A program made the position numbers and the translations under genes. From the NCBI GenBank assembly GCA_034429275.1, contig DAOUFU010000114.1, forward strand, positions 1-13,508: a stretch of DNA of 13,508 bases. Reading direction: 5' to 3'. Below the pieces are notes generated by a model. It had not been told where the DNA came from. It saw only the letters and a list, made by a program, of their open reading frames with translations, and did not search any database. Shown in pieces: positions 1 through 6,205 of this stretch; within the stretch, counting starts at the first letter, position 1; each line of letters opens with the position of its first letter. The stretch is from DAOUFU01 sp034429275 (GTDB lineage: Bacteria; Chloroflexota; Anaerolineae; Aggregatilineales; Aggregatilineaceae).

Positions 1-46
1 CTCGGGCGTATTCCATTTTCGGGGCATGAGACTGTGGGGGTTGATC

Positions 47-158
47 GGCCTCACCCCCGCGCGGCCAAAACCGGGCCGCTCCGCCCCCTCTCCGAAAATT
101 TTCGGAGAGGGGGCAGACCAGGCGCCTCCCAAGAGGCGCGCAGGTCGGGGGTGAGGCC
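47..158. mobile_element. MITE/REP-like multi-hairpin element, complete copy
   Basis: A 112-bp non-coding element with perfect 13-bp terminal inverted repeats: GGCCTCACCCCCG at 47-59 and its reverse complement at 146-158. Three hairpins lie inside: GCGGCC 61-66 with GGCCGC 74-79; a perfect 32-bp palindrome at 83-114 centred on AAAATTTT; and GCGCCTC 122-128 with GAGGCGC 133-139, loop CCAA. An inverted, nearly identical copy starts at 13431, so this is an interspersed family and not a local structure. It encodes nothing and would need a transposase acting in trans. No target-site duplication is apparent in the flanks. A REP-type element or a multi-hairpin RNA are alternatives. The repeat itself is certain; mobility is inference. 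Confidence 0.85.
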
Positions 159-204
159 AGCCGTTCGCCCACCCCCTATCCGCTCACCTTATCATAATGC
201 TGAC

Positions 205-233
205 GGGGGCGAAGTCCTCGCAATTTCGCCCCC
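205..233. repeat. Strong hairpin upstream of the Mur/Alr gene
   Basis: A perfect 9-bp stem, GGGGGCGAA at 205-213 and TTCGCCCCC at 225-233, closes an 11-nt loop. No T-run follows on either strand, so it is not a classical intrinsic terminator. A weaker nested structure follows at 250-298: ACTGGC 262-267 with GCCAGT 275-280, inside GCTGCT 250-255 with AGCAGC 293-298. These could be terminator remnants of a gene outside the window, leader structures of the downstream gene, or part of another repeat. Apart from these, the 1-390 gap holds only the element at 47-158 and the tandem repeat at 334-368; I see no convincing promoter. Confidence 0.5.
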
Positions 234-333
234 AATCTGGAATACACCCGCTGCTTCTCTCACTGGCGCATTTGGCCAGTCCCTTCTACACTAGCAGCAA
301 GTGCACCTGATCCGCCCAGAATAAGTCCAGCCG

Positions 334-368
334 CATAGGGCGGCCACATAGGGCGGCCACATGGGGCG
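334..368. repeat. 13-bp tandem repeat abutting the Mur/Alr start
   Basis: CATAGGGCGGCCA occurs at 334-346 and again exactly at 347-359. A degenerate third unit, CATGGGGCG, begins at 360. The third unit creates the upstream in-frame ATG at 361. A change in copy number would alter the leader and the distance to the start codon, but 13 is not a multiple of 3, so adding units upstream of 391 would not keep the 361 start in a fixed context. Confidence 0.7.
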
Positions 369-390
369 CGCGACTGCGCCGGGAACTGCC

Positions 391-2943
391 ATGATCTCGC
401 TCTATGACATCCTCGAAGCCGCCGACGGCCAGCTTTTTGGCGAAGCCCACAGCCAGCTTTTCGCCGATTTTTGCGTGGATGCCCGTCAGGCCCGGCCCGA
501 CCAGGTCTATGTGGCGATCAAAACAGCGCGCGGCGATGGTCACCAGTATATGGAGCAGGCGGTCGCGGGGGGTGTCACCGGCATCATCTGCACCCACCCC
601 CCCATGTTCGATACCGAAGGGCTGACCGGCGTCGTCACGCGCAGCGTCGAGGATGCGCTGCTGCGCTGGGCCAGCATCGTGCTGCGCAAATATGGCACCA
701 CCGTCATCGGCGTGACCGGCAGCACCGGCAAATCGATCACGCGGGCCGCCATCGCCCATGTGCTCAGCCGTCGCTTCAATGTCTACCAGAATACGACCAC
801 TACCGGCGGGCGGCTGGGCCTGCCGCTCGCACTGGGCCAGCTCACCAAAGAGCACCAGATCGCCGTGCTCGAATATGGGGTGCAGCAGCCCGGCGAGATG
901 GAGATCATGATCGGCCTCTCCACCCCGATTGTGGGCGTCGTCACCACCATCAACCGCGCCCATCTCGACCAACTCGGCACGCTCGAAAACAGCGCCCGCG
1001 AATACCGCGCCTTGGTCAAAGCCCTGCCCCCCGAAGGCCTGGCGGTGCTCAACTTCAACGATCCCCTGGTCCGCGCGATGGCTGCCGAGACTCAGGGCCG
1101 CGTCATGACAGTGGGCCTCGATCCCGCCTTCGGTGCCGACCTGCTGGCCTATAACATCCTGCTCGACCGCGATAAGACCGGCTTCGACCTGCGCACCACC
1201 CACTCGCGCCATCCGGGCCGCTGGATTCCCTGGCTCGGCGCGCACCAGCTATATGCTGCGCTGATGGCGCTGGCCGTGGGCCAGAGCTACGGCATCGGCC
1301 TGGAGGATGGCCTGCATACGCTGACCGATCTCCCGCCGCAGCCGGGACGGATGCGCCCGTTCGACGGCCTGGGCGGCAGCCTGTTGATCGACGATGCCGC
1401 CTCCGCCGGGCCGGATGATACCCTGGCCGCGCTCGACTGGCTGGCCGCCGTCCGTACCCCCGAGACGCGCACCACCCTGATCCTGGGCGATCTCGACAAC
1501 AGCAACAGCACCGGGGCATCGCTGCCCCATATCGAGATCGGCCAGCGCGTGATGGGCGTGGTCGATCGCCTGATCACACGCGGCGAATTTGCCGCCGAAG
1601 CCGCGCGTACTGCCCTCGATCTCGGCATGGAGCGCGGGCAGGTTCGCATCACCTTCAGCGTCGATGATGCCGCCACCGCCGCCAGCGATGGACTCGGCCC
1701 GCAGGATGTCGTGCTGATCAAAGGCGGGCGCAACGCAGGCATGGAGCGAATCACCCGCTGGCTGCTGGCCTCGTCCGGCGACACCGGCGAACTCGCCCGC
1801 CCTGCCGTCACTACCGCGCCGCTCACCGTGCGCCAGCCCGATGCCCCCAGTTGGCTGACCGTCGATCTCAACGCAGTGGGCTATAACACCCGGCGTATCA
1901 AAGAAATCATCGGCGACGAGGTGGCCCTGTTGGCCGTGGTCAAGGCCGATGCCTATGGGCACGGCGCGGTCCCGGTGAGCGTCACCGCCCTGAACAACGG
2001 CGCGTCCTACCTGGGCGTCGGCAGCCTGCGCGAAGCGATCGCCCTGCGCGAGGCGGGCATCGATGCGCCCATCCTGATCATGGGCTTCACGCCGCCCACC
2101 GCCGCCCGCGAAATCATCCGCCACAGCCTGACGATCACCCTGTACGACACCGAAATCGCGCGCGCCTTCCAGCGCGCCGCCCAGGATCACGATGGACAGG
2201 TGCGCGCCCACGTCAAGATCGATACCGGGCTGGGGCGGCTGGGCCTGCTGCCGGACGAGGTGACGCGCTTCTTCCGCAGCGCGCGCACCTTCGACCGCCT
2301 GCAGATCGAAGGCATCTTCACCACGCTGGCCGCCGCCGACCAGGACGACGAGATGACTGCCCGGCAGATCGCCGTGTTCGAGCAGGTCATCCAGCCCCTG
2401 GTGGCAGCCGGATTCCGCTTCAAATATGTGCACGCCGCCAATACCGCCGCCGCCATTCACCGGCCAGAGACGCGCTTCAGCATGGTGCGCTGCGGCATCG
2501 GGCTGTATGGCGTTCACCCCAGCCTGAGCGCCCCCCTGCCGATGGATTTGCGCCCGGCGCTGAGTTGGACCACCAGCATCGTGCAGGTCAAGCAGCTTCC
2601 GGCAGGCGCGACGGTGGGCTTCGGCCAGCTTTACCGCGCCCCCGCCACTGTCCGCATCGCGATCATCCCGGTCGGCTATGCCGACGGCCTGCGGCGCTCG
2701 CCGCGCGGCTGGCGGAAGGTCCTGGTTCGCGGCCAGGAAGTGCGCATCATCGGGCGCATCAGCATGGATATGGCCGCGCTGGACGTGACCGCCCTGGAAG
2801 ACGTGCAGATCGGCGAAGAGGTGGTGCTGATCGGCCAGCAGGGCGGACGCCAGATCACGCTGGACGACGTGGCCGAAGCGCTCGATACCTCCAGCTACGA
2901 GATTGCCACGACGCTGCTGGCCCGCGTCCCCCGTACCATGTAA
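391..2943 (+). CDS. murF-alr: MurF-like Mur ligase / alanine racemase fusion, divergent active sites
   Basis: Two fused enzymes of peptidoglycan precursor synthesis, 850 residues from ATG 391. MurF normally joins D-Ala-D-Ala to the UDP-MurNAc-tripeptide; Alr interconverts L- and D-Ala with PLP. Residues 1-90 are a Mur N-terminal domain (VDAR, DGH). The ATP-binding centre has P-loop GVTGSTGKS 107-115, VLEYG 159-163 and AHLDQLG 190-196; PGRMR 318-322 and LIKGGRNAGME 442-452 mark the ligase C-terminal domain. The racemase starts near 486, with PLP lysine K518 (VVKADAYGHG), R616, N684, R700 and M792-D793. Several key positions are changed: the ligase YNANP-type motif is AASAGPDD, its carbamylated-lysine region reads SAREYR, and the racemase catalytic Tyr is F744 with its partner His as T645. 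Family assignment is firm; actual activity is uncertain. ATG 391 is preferred to ATG 361 because GGGAA precedes it and MISLYDIL fits a Mur N-terminus. It is probably co-transcribed with the deacetylase 49 bp downstream. Confidence 0.9.
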   Translation: MISLYDILEAADGQLFGEAHSQLFADFCVDARQARPDQVYVAIKTARGDGHQYMEQAVAGGVTGIICTHPPMFDTEGLTGVVTRSVEDALLRWASIVLRKYGTTVIGVTGSTGKSITRAAIAHVLSRRFNVYQNTTTTGGRLGLPLALGQLTKEHQIAVLEYGVQQPGEMEIMIGLSTPIVGVVTTINRAHLDQLGTLENSAREYRALVKALPPEGLAVLNFNDPLVRAMAAETQGRVMTVGLDPAFGADLLAYNILLDRDKTGFDLRTTHSRHPGRWIPWLGAHQLYAALMALAVGQSYGIGLEDGLHTLTDLPPQPGRMRPFDGLGGSLLIDDAASAGPDDTLAALDWLAAVRTPETRTTLILGDLDNSNSTGASLPHIEIGQRVMGVVDRLITRGEFAAEAARTALDLGMERGQVRITFSVDDAATAASDGLGPQDVVLIKGGRNAGMERITRWLLASSGDTGELARPAVTTAPLTVRQPDAPSWLTVDLNAVGYNTRRIKEIIGDEVALLAVVKADAYGHGAVPVSVTALNNGASYLGVGSLREAIALREAGIDAPILIMGFTPPTAAREIIRHSLTITLYDTEIARAFQRAAQDHDGQVRAHVKIDTGLGRLGLLPDEVTRFFRSARTFDRLQIEGIFTTLAAADQDDEMTARQIAVFEQVIQPLVAAGFRFKYVHAANTAAAIHRPETRFSMVRCGIGLYGVHPSLSAPLPMDLRPALSWTTSIVQVKQLPAGATVGFGQLYRAPATVRIAIIPVGYADGLRRSPRGWRKVLVRGQEVRIIGRISMDMAALDVTALEDVQIGEEVVLIGQQGGRQITLDDVAEALDTSSYEIATTLLARVPRTM

Positions 2944-2992
2944 CCCGTATCACGTAAGCGGCTCTCGCACCCACAAGGATCACCTTCACCCT

Positions 2993-3739
2993 ATGCCCGA
3001 AAAGAACGCTTTCCTGACCATCGACGATGCACCCTCGCCGCACCTGGCCCAAAAGGTCGATTACCTGGCCGGGCGCGGAATCGCCGCCGTGCTGTTCTGC
3101 CGCGGTGAGCTGTTGGAACGCCACCCCGACCTGGCCCTCTATGCTATCAAGCGCGGATTCATCCTCGGCAACCATTCCTACGACCACCCCTATTTCAGCG
3201 AACTCAGCCTGGCGAAGTGCCGCGAGCAGATCGACCGCACCGACCGCCTGATCGATGCCCTGTATGCCCAGGCGGGCCAGCCGCGCCCGGCGCGCTTCTT
3301 CCGCTTCCCCTTCGGCGACAAAGGCGGCCTGAAGCGCAGCGATGTGCTTTCCGGCTATGAGGGGCGCGGCCTGGAACGTAAAGAGGCGCTTCAGGCCCAC
3401 CTGCGCGCCCTGGGCTATTCCAAGCCCGACTTCCCCGGCATCACCTACCGCTACTACCTGGCGGCAGGGCTGCACACCGATGTGGACTGGTACTGGACCT
3501 ACGACACGATCGATTGGGGGCCGCTGAGCACAAACCCGCCCGGCGGAATCGACTCGCTGGAGAAAATCCTGGCCCGCATGGAGGAAGACGATCCCGAAGG
3601 GGGCCGGGGTCTGAACTATCCCGGATCGGACGAGATCATCATCATGCACGACTTCGAGCAGACGACGCCGATCTTCTTTGCCATGATCGACCGCCTGCTG
3701 GCAAAAGGAATCCGCTTCCAGCCCGTGCCGCTCACCTGA
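2993..3739 (+). CDS. Polysaccharide deacetylase (NodB/CE4-type)
   Basis: A 248-residue carbohydrate esterase family 4 (NodB homology) protein. The family hydrolyses N- or O-acetyl groups on chitin-like, peptidoglycan or surface polysaccharides using a divalent metal. The CE4 motifs are in order: TIDD 9-12 (general base and metal Asp), HSYDH 61-65 (metal-binding His pair), RFPFG 104-108, and MHDF 218-221 near the C-terminus. The segment between about 110 and 215 is longer and more diverged than in a minimal NodB domain and contains an aromatic stretch (YRYYLAAG, DWYWTYD). There is no signal peptide or membrane segment, which is odd for a wall-directed deacetylase and suggests a cytoplasmic precursor as substrate. 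Start is ATG 2993, with AAGGA at 2975-2979; an open in-frame extension back to 2903 overlaps the previous gene and does not look like protein of this family. Substrate unknown. Confidence 0.85.
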   Translation: MPEKNAFLTIDDAPSPHLAQKVDYLAGRGIAAVLFCRGELLERHPDLALYAIKRGFILGNHSYDHPYFSELSLAKCREQIDRTDRLIDALYAQAGQPRPARFFRFPFGDKGGLKRSDVLSGYEGRGLERKEALQAHLRALGYSKPDFPGITYRYYLAAGLHTDVDWYWTYDTIDWGPLSTNPPGGIDSLEKILARMEEDDPEGGRGLNYPGSDEIIIMHDFEQTTPIFFAMIDRLLAKGIRFQPVPLT

Positions 3740-3974
3740 CACACGACCATCACCCCCAGAGCACACTCACCGATGACTGCGCCGCTCACCTGTCGCCGCA
3801 TCCGTCCACAGGCCGCCTATGATGGCCAGCAGGGTTTCGGTTGCTGTGGGGGCATCAGGGGCAGGCGATCCGCGCCAACCGGAAAGAGTCCTTTTGGTGC
3901 GTCTACCCTGAATCAACCAGGGGCGCGAGTGCGCCCCTGGGATCGTTGGTTCTGGCCGCCGAAACAGGCAGCGT
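3740..3974. other. Intergenic gap between convergent genes
   Basis: This 235-bp gap separates the 3' ends of the deacetylase and glutamate dehydrogenase genes. Its clear content is the hairpin at 3917-3940 and the motif CCTTTTGGTGCG at 3890-3901, which recurs in other spacers of this window. I see no intrinsic terminator with a T-run for the plus-strand deacetylase. Short open frames here have no family resemblance. Confidence 0.5.
3917..3940 (-). terminator. Hairpin terminator after glutamate dehydrogenase
   Basis: A perfect 10-bp stem, CCAGGGGCGC at 3917-3926 and GCGCCCCTGG at 3931-3940, with the 4-nt loop GAGT. It lies 35 bp beyond the stop codon of the minus-strand dehydrogenase. The sequence after the stem on that strand (TTGATT) is only weakly T-rich, so it may be an imperfect intrinsic terminator. 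Because the genes converge, it may also serve the plus-strand deacetylase. Confidence 0.6.
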
Positions 3975-5258
3975 TTAGGGGTAAATGCCGCGCGTCTTGG
4001 TCGCGTCGCCGACGCGCTTGATGGCGGTGATCTGGGCCGCCGTGCGCATATCCACCTTGAACTGGTCGCGGATGCGGATCACGTCGTCGTAGGCTTTGAT
4101 CAGCACGCGCCGCAACTGGCGGTTGACCTCGTCCACATCCCAGAAGAAGCTCTGCAGACCCTGCACCCACTCAAAGTAGCTGACCGTCACACCGCCCGCG
4201 TTGGCGAGAATATCGGGGATCACCTCGATGCCGCGCTGGTTCAGGATGTCGTCGGCTTCGGGTGTAGTTGGGCCGTTCGCGCCTTCCACGATCATGAAGG
4301 CCTTGATGTCGCGCGCGTTCGCCCCGGTGATCTGGTTTTCGAGCGCGCAGGGGGCCAGCACTTCGCATTCCAGCGTGAGCAGTTCGGCGTTGGTGATCGG
4401 GTCCGCGTTCGGATAACCCTGGAGCACGTGTTTATGCGTCTTGGCGGTATAAGCCATCAGGTCATCGACATCCAGCCCTTTGGTGTTCACATAGCCGCCG
4501 GTGATGTCGCTGACGGCGATCACCTTGTACCCCAGGTCGTAAGCGTGCTTGGCCGCATAGGTGCCCACGTTGCCAAAGCCCTGGATCACCACGCGGATTT
4601 GTGACGGGTCGTTGCGCCCGGCCCGGCGCAGCGCCTCGTCCATCACGGTGACCACGCCGCGCCCGGTCGCTTCGGTGCGCCCCTGGCTGCCGCCGATGTT
4701 GATCGGCTTGCCGGTCACGATGGCCGGGACCGAATAGCCGACCGTCATGCTGTAGGTGTCCATGATCCACGCCATCGTCTGGGCGTTGGTCCCCATATCG
4801 GGCGCGGGAATGTCGCCATGGGGGCTGATGAAGATGCTGATCTCCGCCGCGTAACGCCGGGTCAGCCGCTCCAGTTCGCCCTGACTCATGGCGTAGGGAT
4901 CGCACACCACCCCACCTTTTGCCCCACCATACGGCAGGTTCACCAGCGCACACTTCCACGACATCCACATCGCCAGCGCGCGGACCTCGTCCAGGTGCAC
5001 GTCCGGCGCGTAGCGAATGCCGCCCTTGCTCGGCCCCAACACCATGTTGTGATGCACGCGGTGACCGGTGAAGACCCGGATGTCGCCGCTGTCCATGCGG
5101 ACGGGGAAATTGACGGTCAGTTCGCGTTTGGGGTAGCGGAGGAATTCTTTGATGCCGGCGGGTAAATCGAGGTATGCCACTGCGCGGTCATACTGCTGAA
5201 GCGCGACGGCATACGGATTGATGCGATCGGCTTCGCGTTCTTTGGCCTGAAGTGCCAT
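3975..5258 (-). CDS. gdhA: Glu/Leu/Phe/Val dehydrogenase family: glutamate dehydrogenase
   Basis: A 427-residue cytoplasmic enzyme for reversible oxidative deamination of glutamate to 2-oxoglutarate and ammonia, linking carbon and nitrogen metabolism; family members are usually hexameric and about 410-450 residues. Visible motifs are GPSKGGIR 76-82 with K78, WKCALVNLPYGGAKGGV with substrate lysine K102 and catalytic lysine K114, and PAPDMGT with D154. The Rossmann fingerprint GFGNVG is at 227-232, and the second strand ends in D251 (AVSD), which favours NAD over NADP. VEGANGPTTPEAD 324-336 and ILANAGGVTVSYFEW 350-364 are strongly typical. A TTG at 5267 is possible, but AAGGAG at 5275-5270 would lie only 2 nt from it, against 11 nt from the ATG at 5258, so I chose the ATG. 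Glutamate rather than leucine or valine specificity is inferred from the high motif match. Confidence 0.95.
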   Translation of the reverse strand: MALQAKEREADRINPYAVALQQYDRAVAYLDLPAGIKEFLRYPKRELTVNFPVRMDSGDIRVFTGHRVHHNMVLGPSKGGIRYAPDVHLDEVRALAMWMSWKCALVNLPYGGAKGGVVCDPYAMSQGELERLTRRYAAEISIFISPHGDIPAPDMGTNAQTMAWIMDTYSMTVGYSVPAIVTGKPINIGGSQGRTEATGRGVVTVMDEALRRAGRNDPSQIRVVIQGFGNVGTYAAKHAYDLGYKVIAVSDITGGYVNTKGLDVDDLMAYTAKTHKHVLQGYPNADPITNAELLTLECEVLAPCALENQITGANARDIKAFMIVEGANGPTTPEADDILNQRGIEVIPDILANAGGVTVSYFEWVQGLQSFFWDVDEVNRQLRRVLIKAYDDVIRIRDQFKVDMRTAAQITAIKRVGDATKTRGIYP

Positions 5259-5363
5259 TGCTTTCAATTCTCCTTAATCTATCCCGGTTCAAGAAGTTCT
5301 TTTTATTGAGCAGCGCATCTCGTCTCAACGATTCGCGCATTGTGCTTTTATTCTTCACGTTCC

Positions 5364-5446
5364 ATTATACTACGGCTCACCACCCTTGAATAGAGAACAA
5401 TCATCAGCAATCGGTCCGATTTTATGCACCTTGCATCAAGATTATA
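5364..5446 (-). promoter_or_regulatory. Candidate promoter region for glutamate dehydrogenase
   Basis: The stretch upstream of the dehydrogenase is clearly AT-richer than its surroundings. Read on the minus strand it holds two perfect TATAAT hexamers, at 5446-5441 and 5369-5364. Neither has a good TTGACA-type box at 16-18 bp, so activator use or a relaxed -35 is possible. The terminator of the upstream lipoprotein gene precedes both boxes, so the dehydrogenase should have its own transcript with a leader of roughly 100-180 nt. I see no recognisable riboswitch in the leader. Confidence 0.5.
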
Positions 5447-5482
5447 GCCATTTTGTTGTGCGCCTTGCACAGCCCACAGAGC

Positions 5483-5514
5483 AAAAAGGGGGGACCGGTC
5501 GCCGATCCCCCCTT
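5483..5514 (-). terminator. Intrinsic terminator of the lipoprotein gene
   Basis: On the minus strand the stem AAGGGGGGA pairs with TCCCCCCTT (5514-5506 and 5494-5486), around an inner CGG/CCG stem with a 3-nt loop. Five T residues (5487-5483) form the end of the stem and the tail. It lies 15 bp after the stop codon at 5529. This is a standard Rho-independent terminator and separates this gene from the dehydrogenase downstream. Confidence 0.85.
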
Positions 5515-5528
5515 GCCGGAAAATGGTT

Positions 5529-5957
5529 TCAGCCCGCCGGGGCTGCTTCCGGCGCTTGAACTTCGAAGGTTGTCGAGTCTTTTCGCTCGCCGTCGATGAA
5601 AATCTCGACCTTCCACTGACCCACCGGCCAGGGCGTGCTGCCCGCCATTTCCCAATCCAGGCCCAGCAGCACTTTGCCCGCCGTCTGCCCCACCTCGATC
5701 ACGTCGGTAGCATACTGCGCCGCGTTGTCCGGCGCGTAGAAGACGGCGTGCACGGGCAGATCGCGGTTGTGGCTGTTGAGCGTCACCACCACGTTGAGAT
5801 CGTCATCCGCGCGGAAGACGCTCGTTCGTTTGAGCGCGGCGGGGTCGTTGATGTCCCCCGCTGCGGTATAGACATCTTTGACCGGGTTGGTGCCGCACGC
5901 CGTCAGCAGCACGGCCACCACCAGCCCCATCATCACCATCGGTTTGATACGACTCAT
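5529..5957 (-). CDS. Small secreted lipoprotein, unknown function
   Basis: A 142-residue protein with a typical lipoprotein signal: MSRIK, a hydrophobic stretch at residues 7-18, then the lipobox LTAC with Cys21 as the lipidation site. The roughly 120-residue mature part has alternating hydrophobic strands (LNVVVTLNSH, PVHAVFYAP) and ends in PVGQWKVEIFIDGE, the G-x-W-x-V-x-I-F-x-D-G pattern seen in small Ig-like beta-sandwich domains. It would sit on the outer face of the cytoplasmic membrane. The start at 5957 is chosen over a longer frame to 6008 because it begins the signal peptide and has GAGGGAGAA just upstream. It is transcribed alone, divergently from the phosphatase-family gene and ended by its own terminator. 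I do not recognise a named family; the fold is inferred from the strand pattern only. Confidence 0.8.
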   Translation of the reverse strand: MSRIKPMVMMGLVVAVLLTACGTNPVKDVYTAAGDINDPAALKRTSVFRADDDLNVVVTLNSHNRDLPVHAVFYAPDNAAQYATDVIEVGQTAGKVLLGLDWEMAGSTPWPVGQWKVEIFIDGERKDSTTFEVQAPEAAPAG

Positions 5958-6024
5958 GCGCGAGCTTCTCCCTCGTGACACAGCGTGACAGTCAAATATA
6001 CACGCCATTCTATCCCATTCATCA

Positions 6025-6058
6025 GGCCGCTCCCAATCGGGCCGCGCGGGGTGAGGCC
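6025..6058. repeat. Decayed fragment of the terminal hairpin element
   Basis: The sequence ending at 6058 (GGCCGCGCGGGGTGAGGCC) matches the reverse complement of the left end of the element at 47-66, with one G missing from the G-run. A GGCCGC arm at 6025-6030 reproduces the neighbouring hairpin with a changed loop. The rest of the element is absent, so this looks like a truncated relic about 60 bp upstream of the -35 box of the next gene. Confidence 0.5.
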
Positions 6059-6059
6059 G

Positions 6060-6073
6060 GACTCTCGCGAGTC
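6060..6073. promoter_or_regulatory. Dyad in the divergent promoter region
   Basis: GACTC at 6060-6064 and GAGTC at 6069-6073 flank TCGC, forming a short dyad 44 bp upstream of the -35 box for the phosphatase-family gene and between the two divergent genes. It could be an operator, but one 5-bp dyad is weak evidence. Confidence 0.25.
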
Positions 6074-6117
6074 ACGTATTTTGATGCAATTTCCCTGCTG
6101 ACGCTCATCCCAGCCGG

Positions 6118-6145
6118 TTCACAATCTGCGCATCTGCGGTATAAT
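6118..6145 (+). promoter_or_regulatory. Sigma70-type promoter of the phosphatase-family gene
   Basis: TTCACA at 6118-6123 matches the -35 consensus at five of six positions. A 16-bp spacer follows, then a perfect TATAAT at 6140-6145. Transcription would begin near 6152, giving a leader of about 55 nt before ATG 6206. This is the best promoter in the window and probably also drives the TPR gene. Confidence 0.75.
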
Positions 6146-6205
6146 CGCGGCGTTTTTGGTGAGCGCCCCTGTCGCGTGCCACCCTTCCCATGAGGATACG
6201 TCCTG

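Noticed and set aside
83..114. Palindrome considered as a CRISPR repeat or an intrinsic terminator
   Set aside because: There is no repeat-spacer periodicity and no T-run after the stem; it belongs to a dispersed element with a second copy at the window end.
34..294. 86-residue plus-strand frame at the window start
   Set aside because: It spans the 112-bp hairpin element; the product is Arg/Pro-rich and looks non-coding.
1249..2517. 422-residue minus-strand frame inside the Mur/Alr gene, and a similar one at 286-1245
   Set aside because: Both lie opposite clear Mur ligase and racemase motifs and show no domain signature or ribosome-binding site of their own.
3773..4021. 82-residue plus-strand frame in the convergent gap
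   Set aside because: It runs through the hairpin at 3917-3940 into the dehydrogenase coding region, has no ribosome-binding site and a composition unlike the real genes.
5523..5978. 151-residue plus-strand frame over the lipoprotein gene
   Set aside because: The minus strand carries a signal peptide, lipobox, ribosome-binding site and terminator; the plus frame is His/Arg-rich without features.
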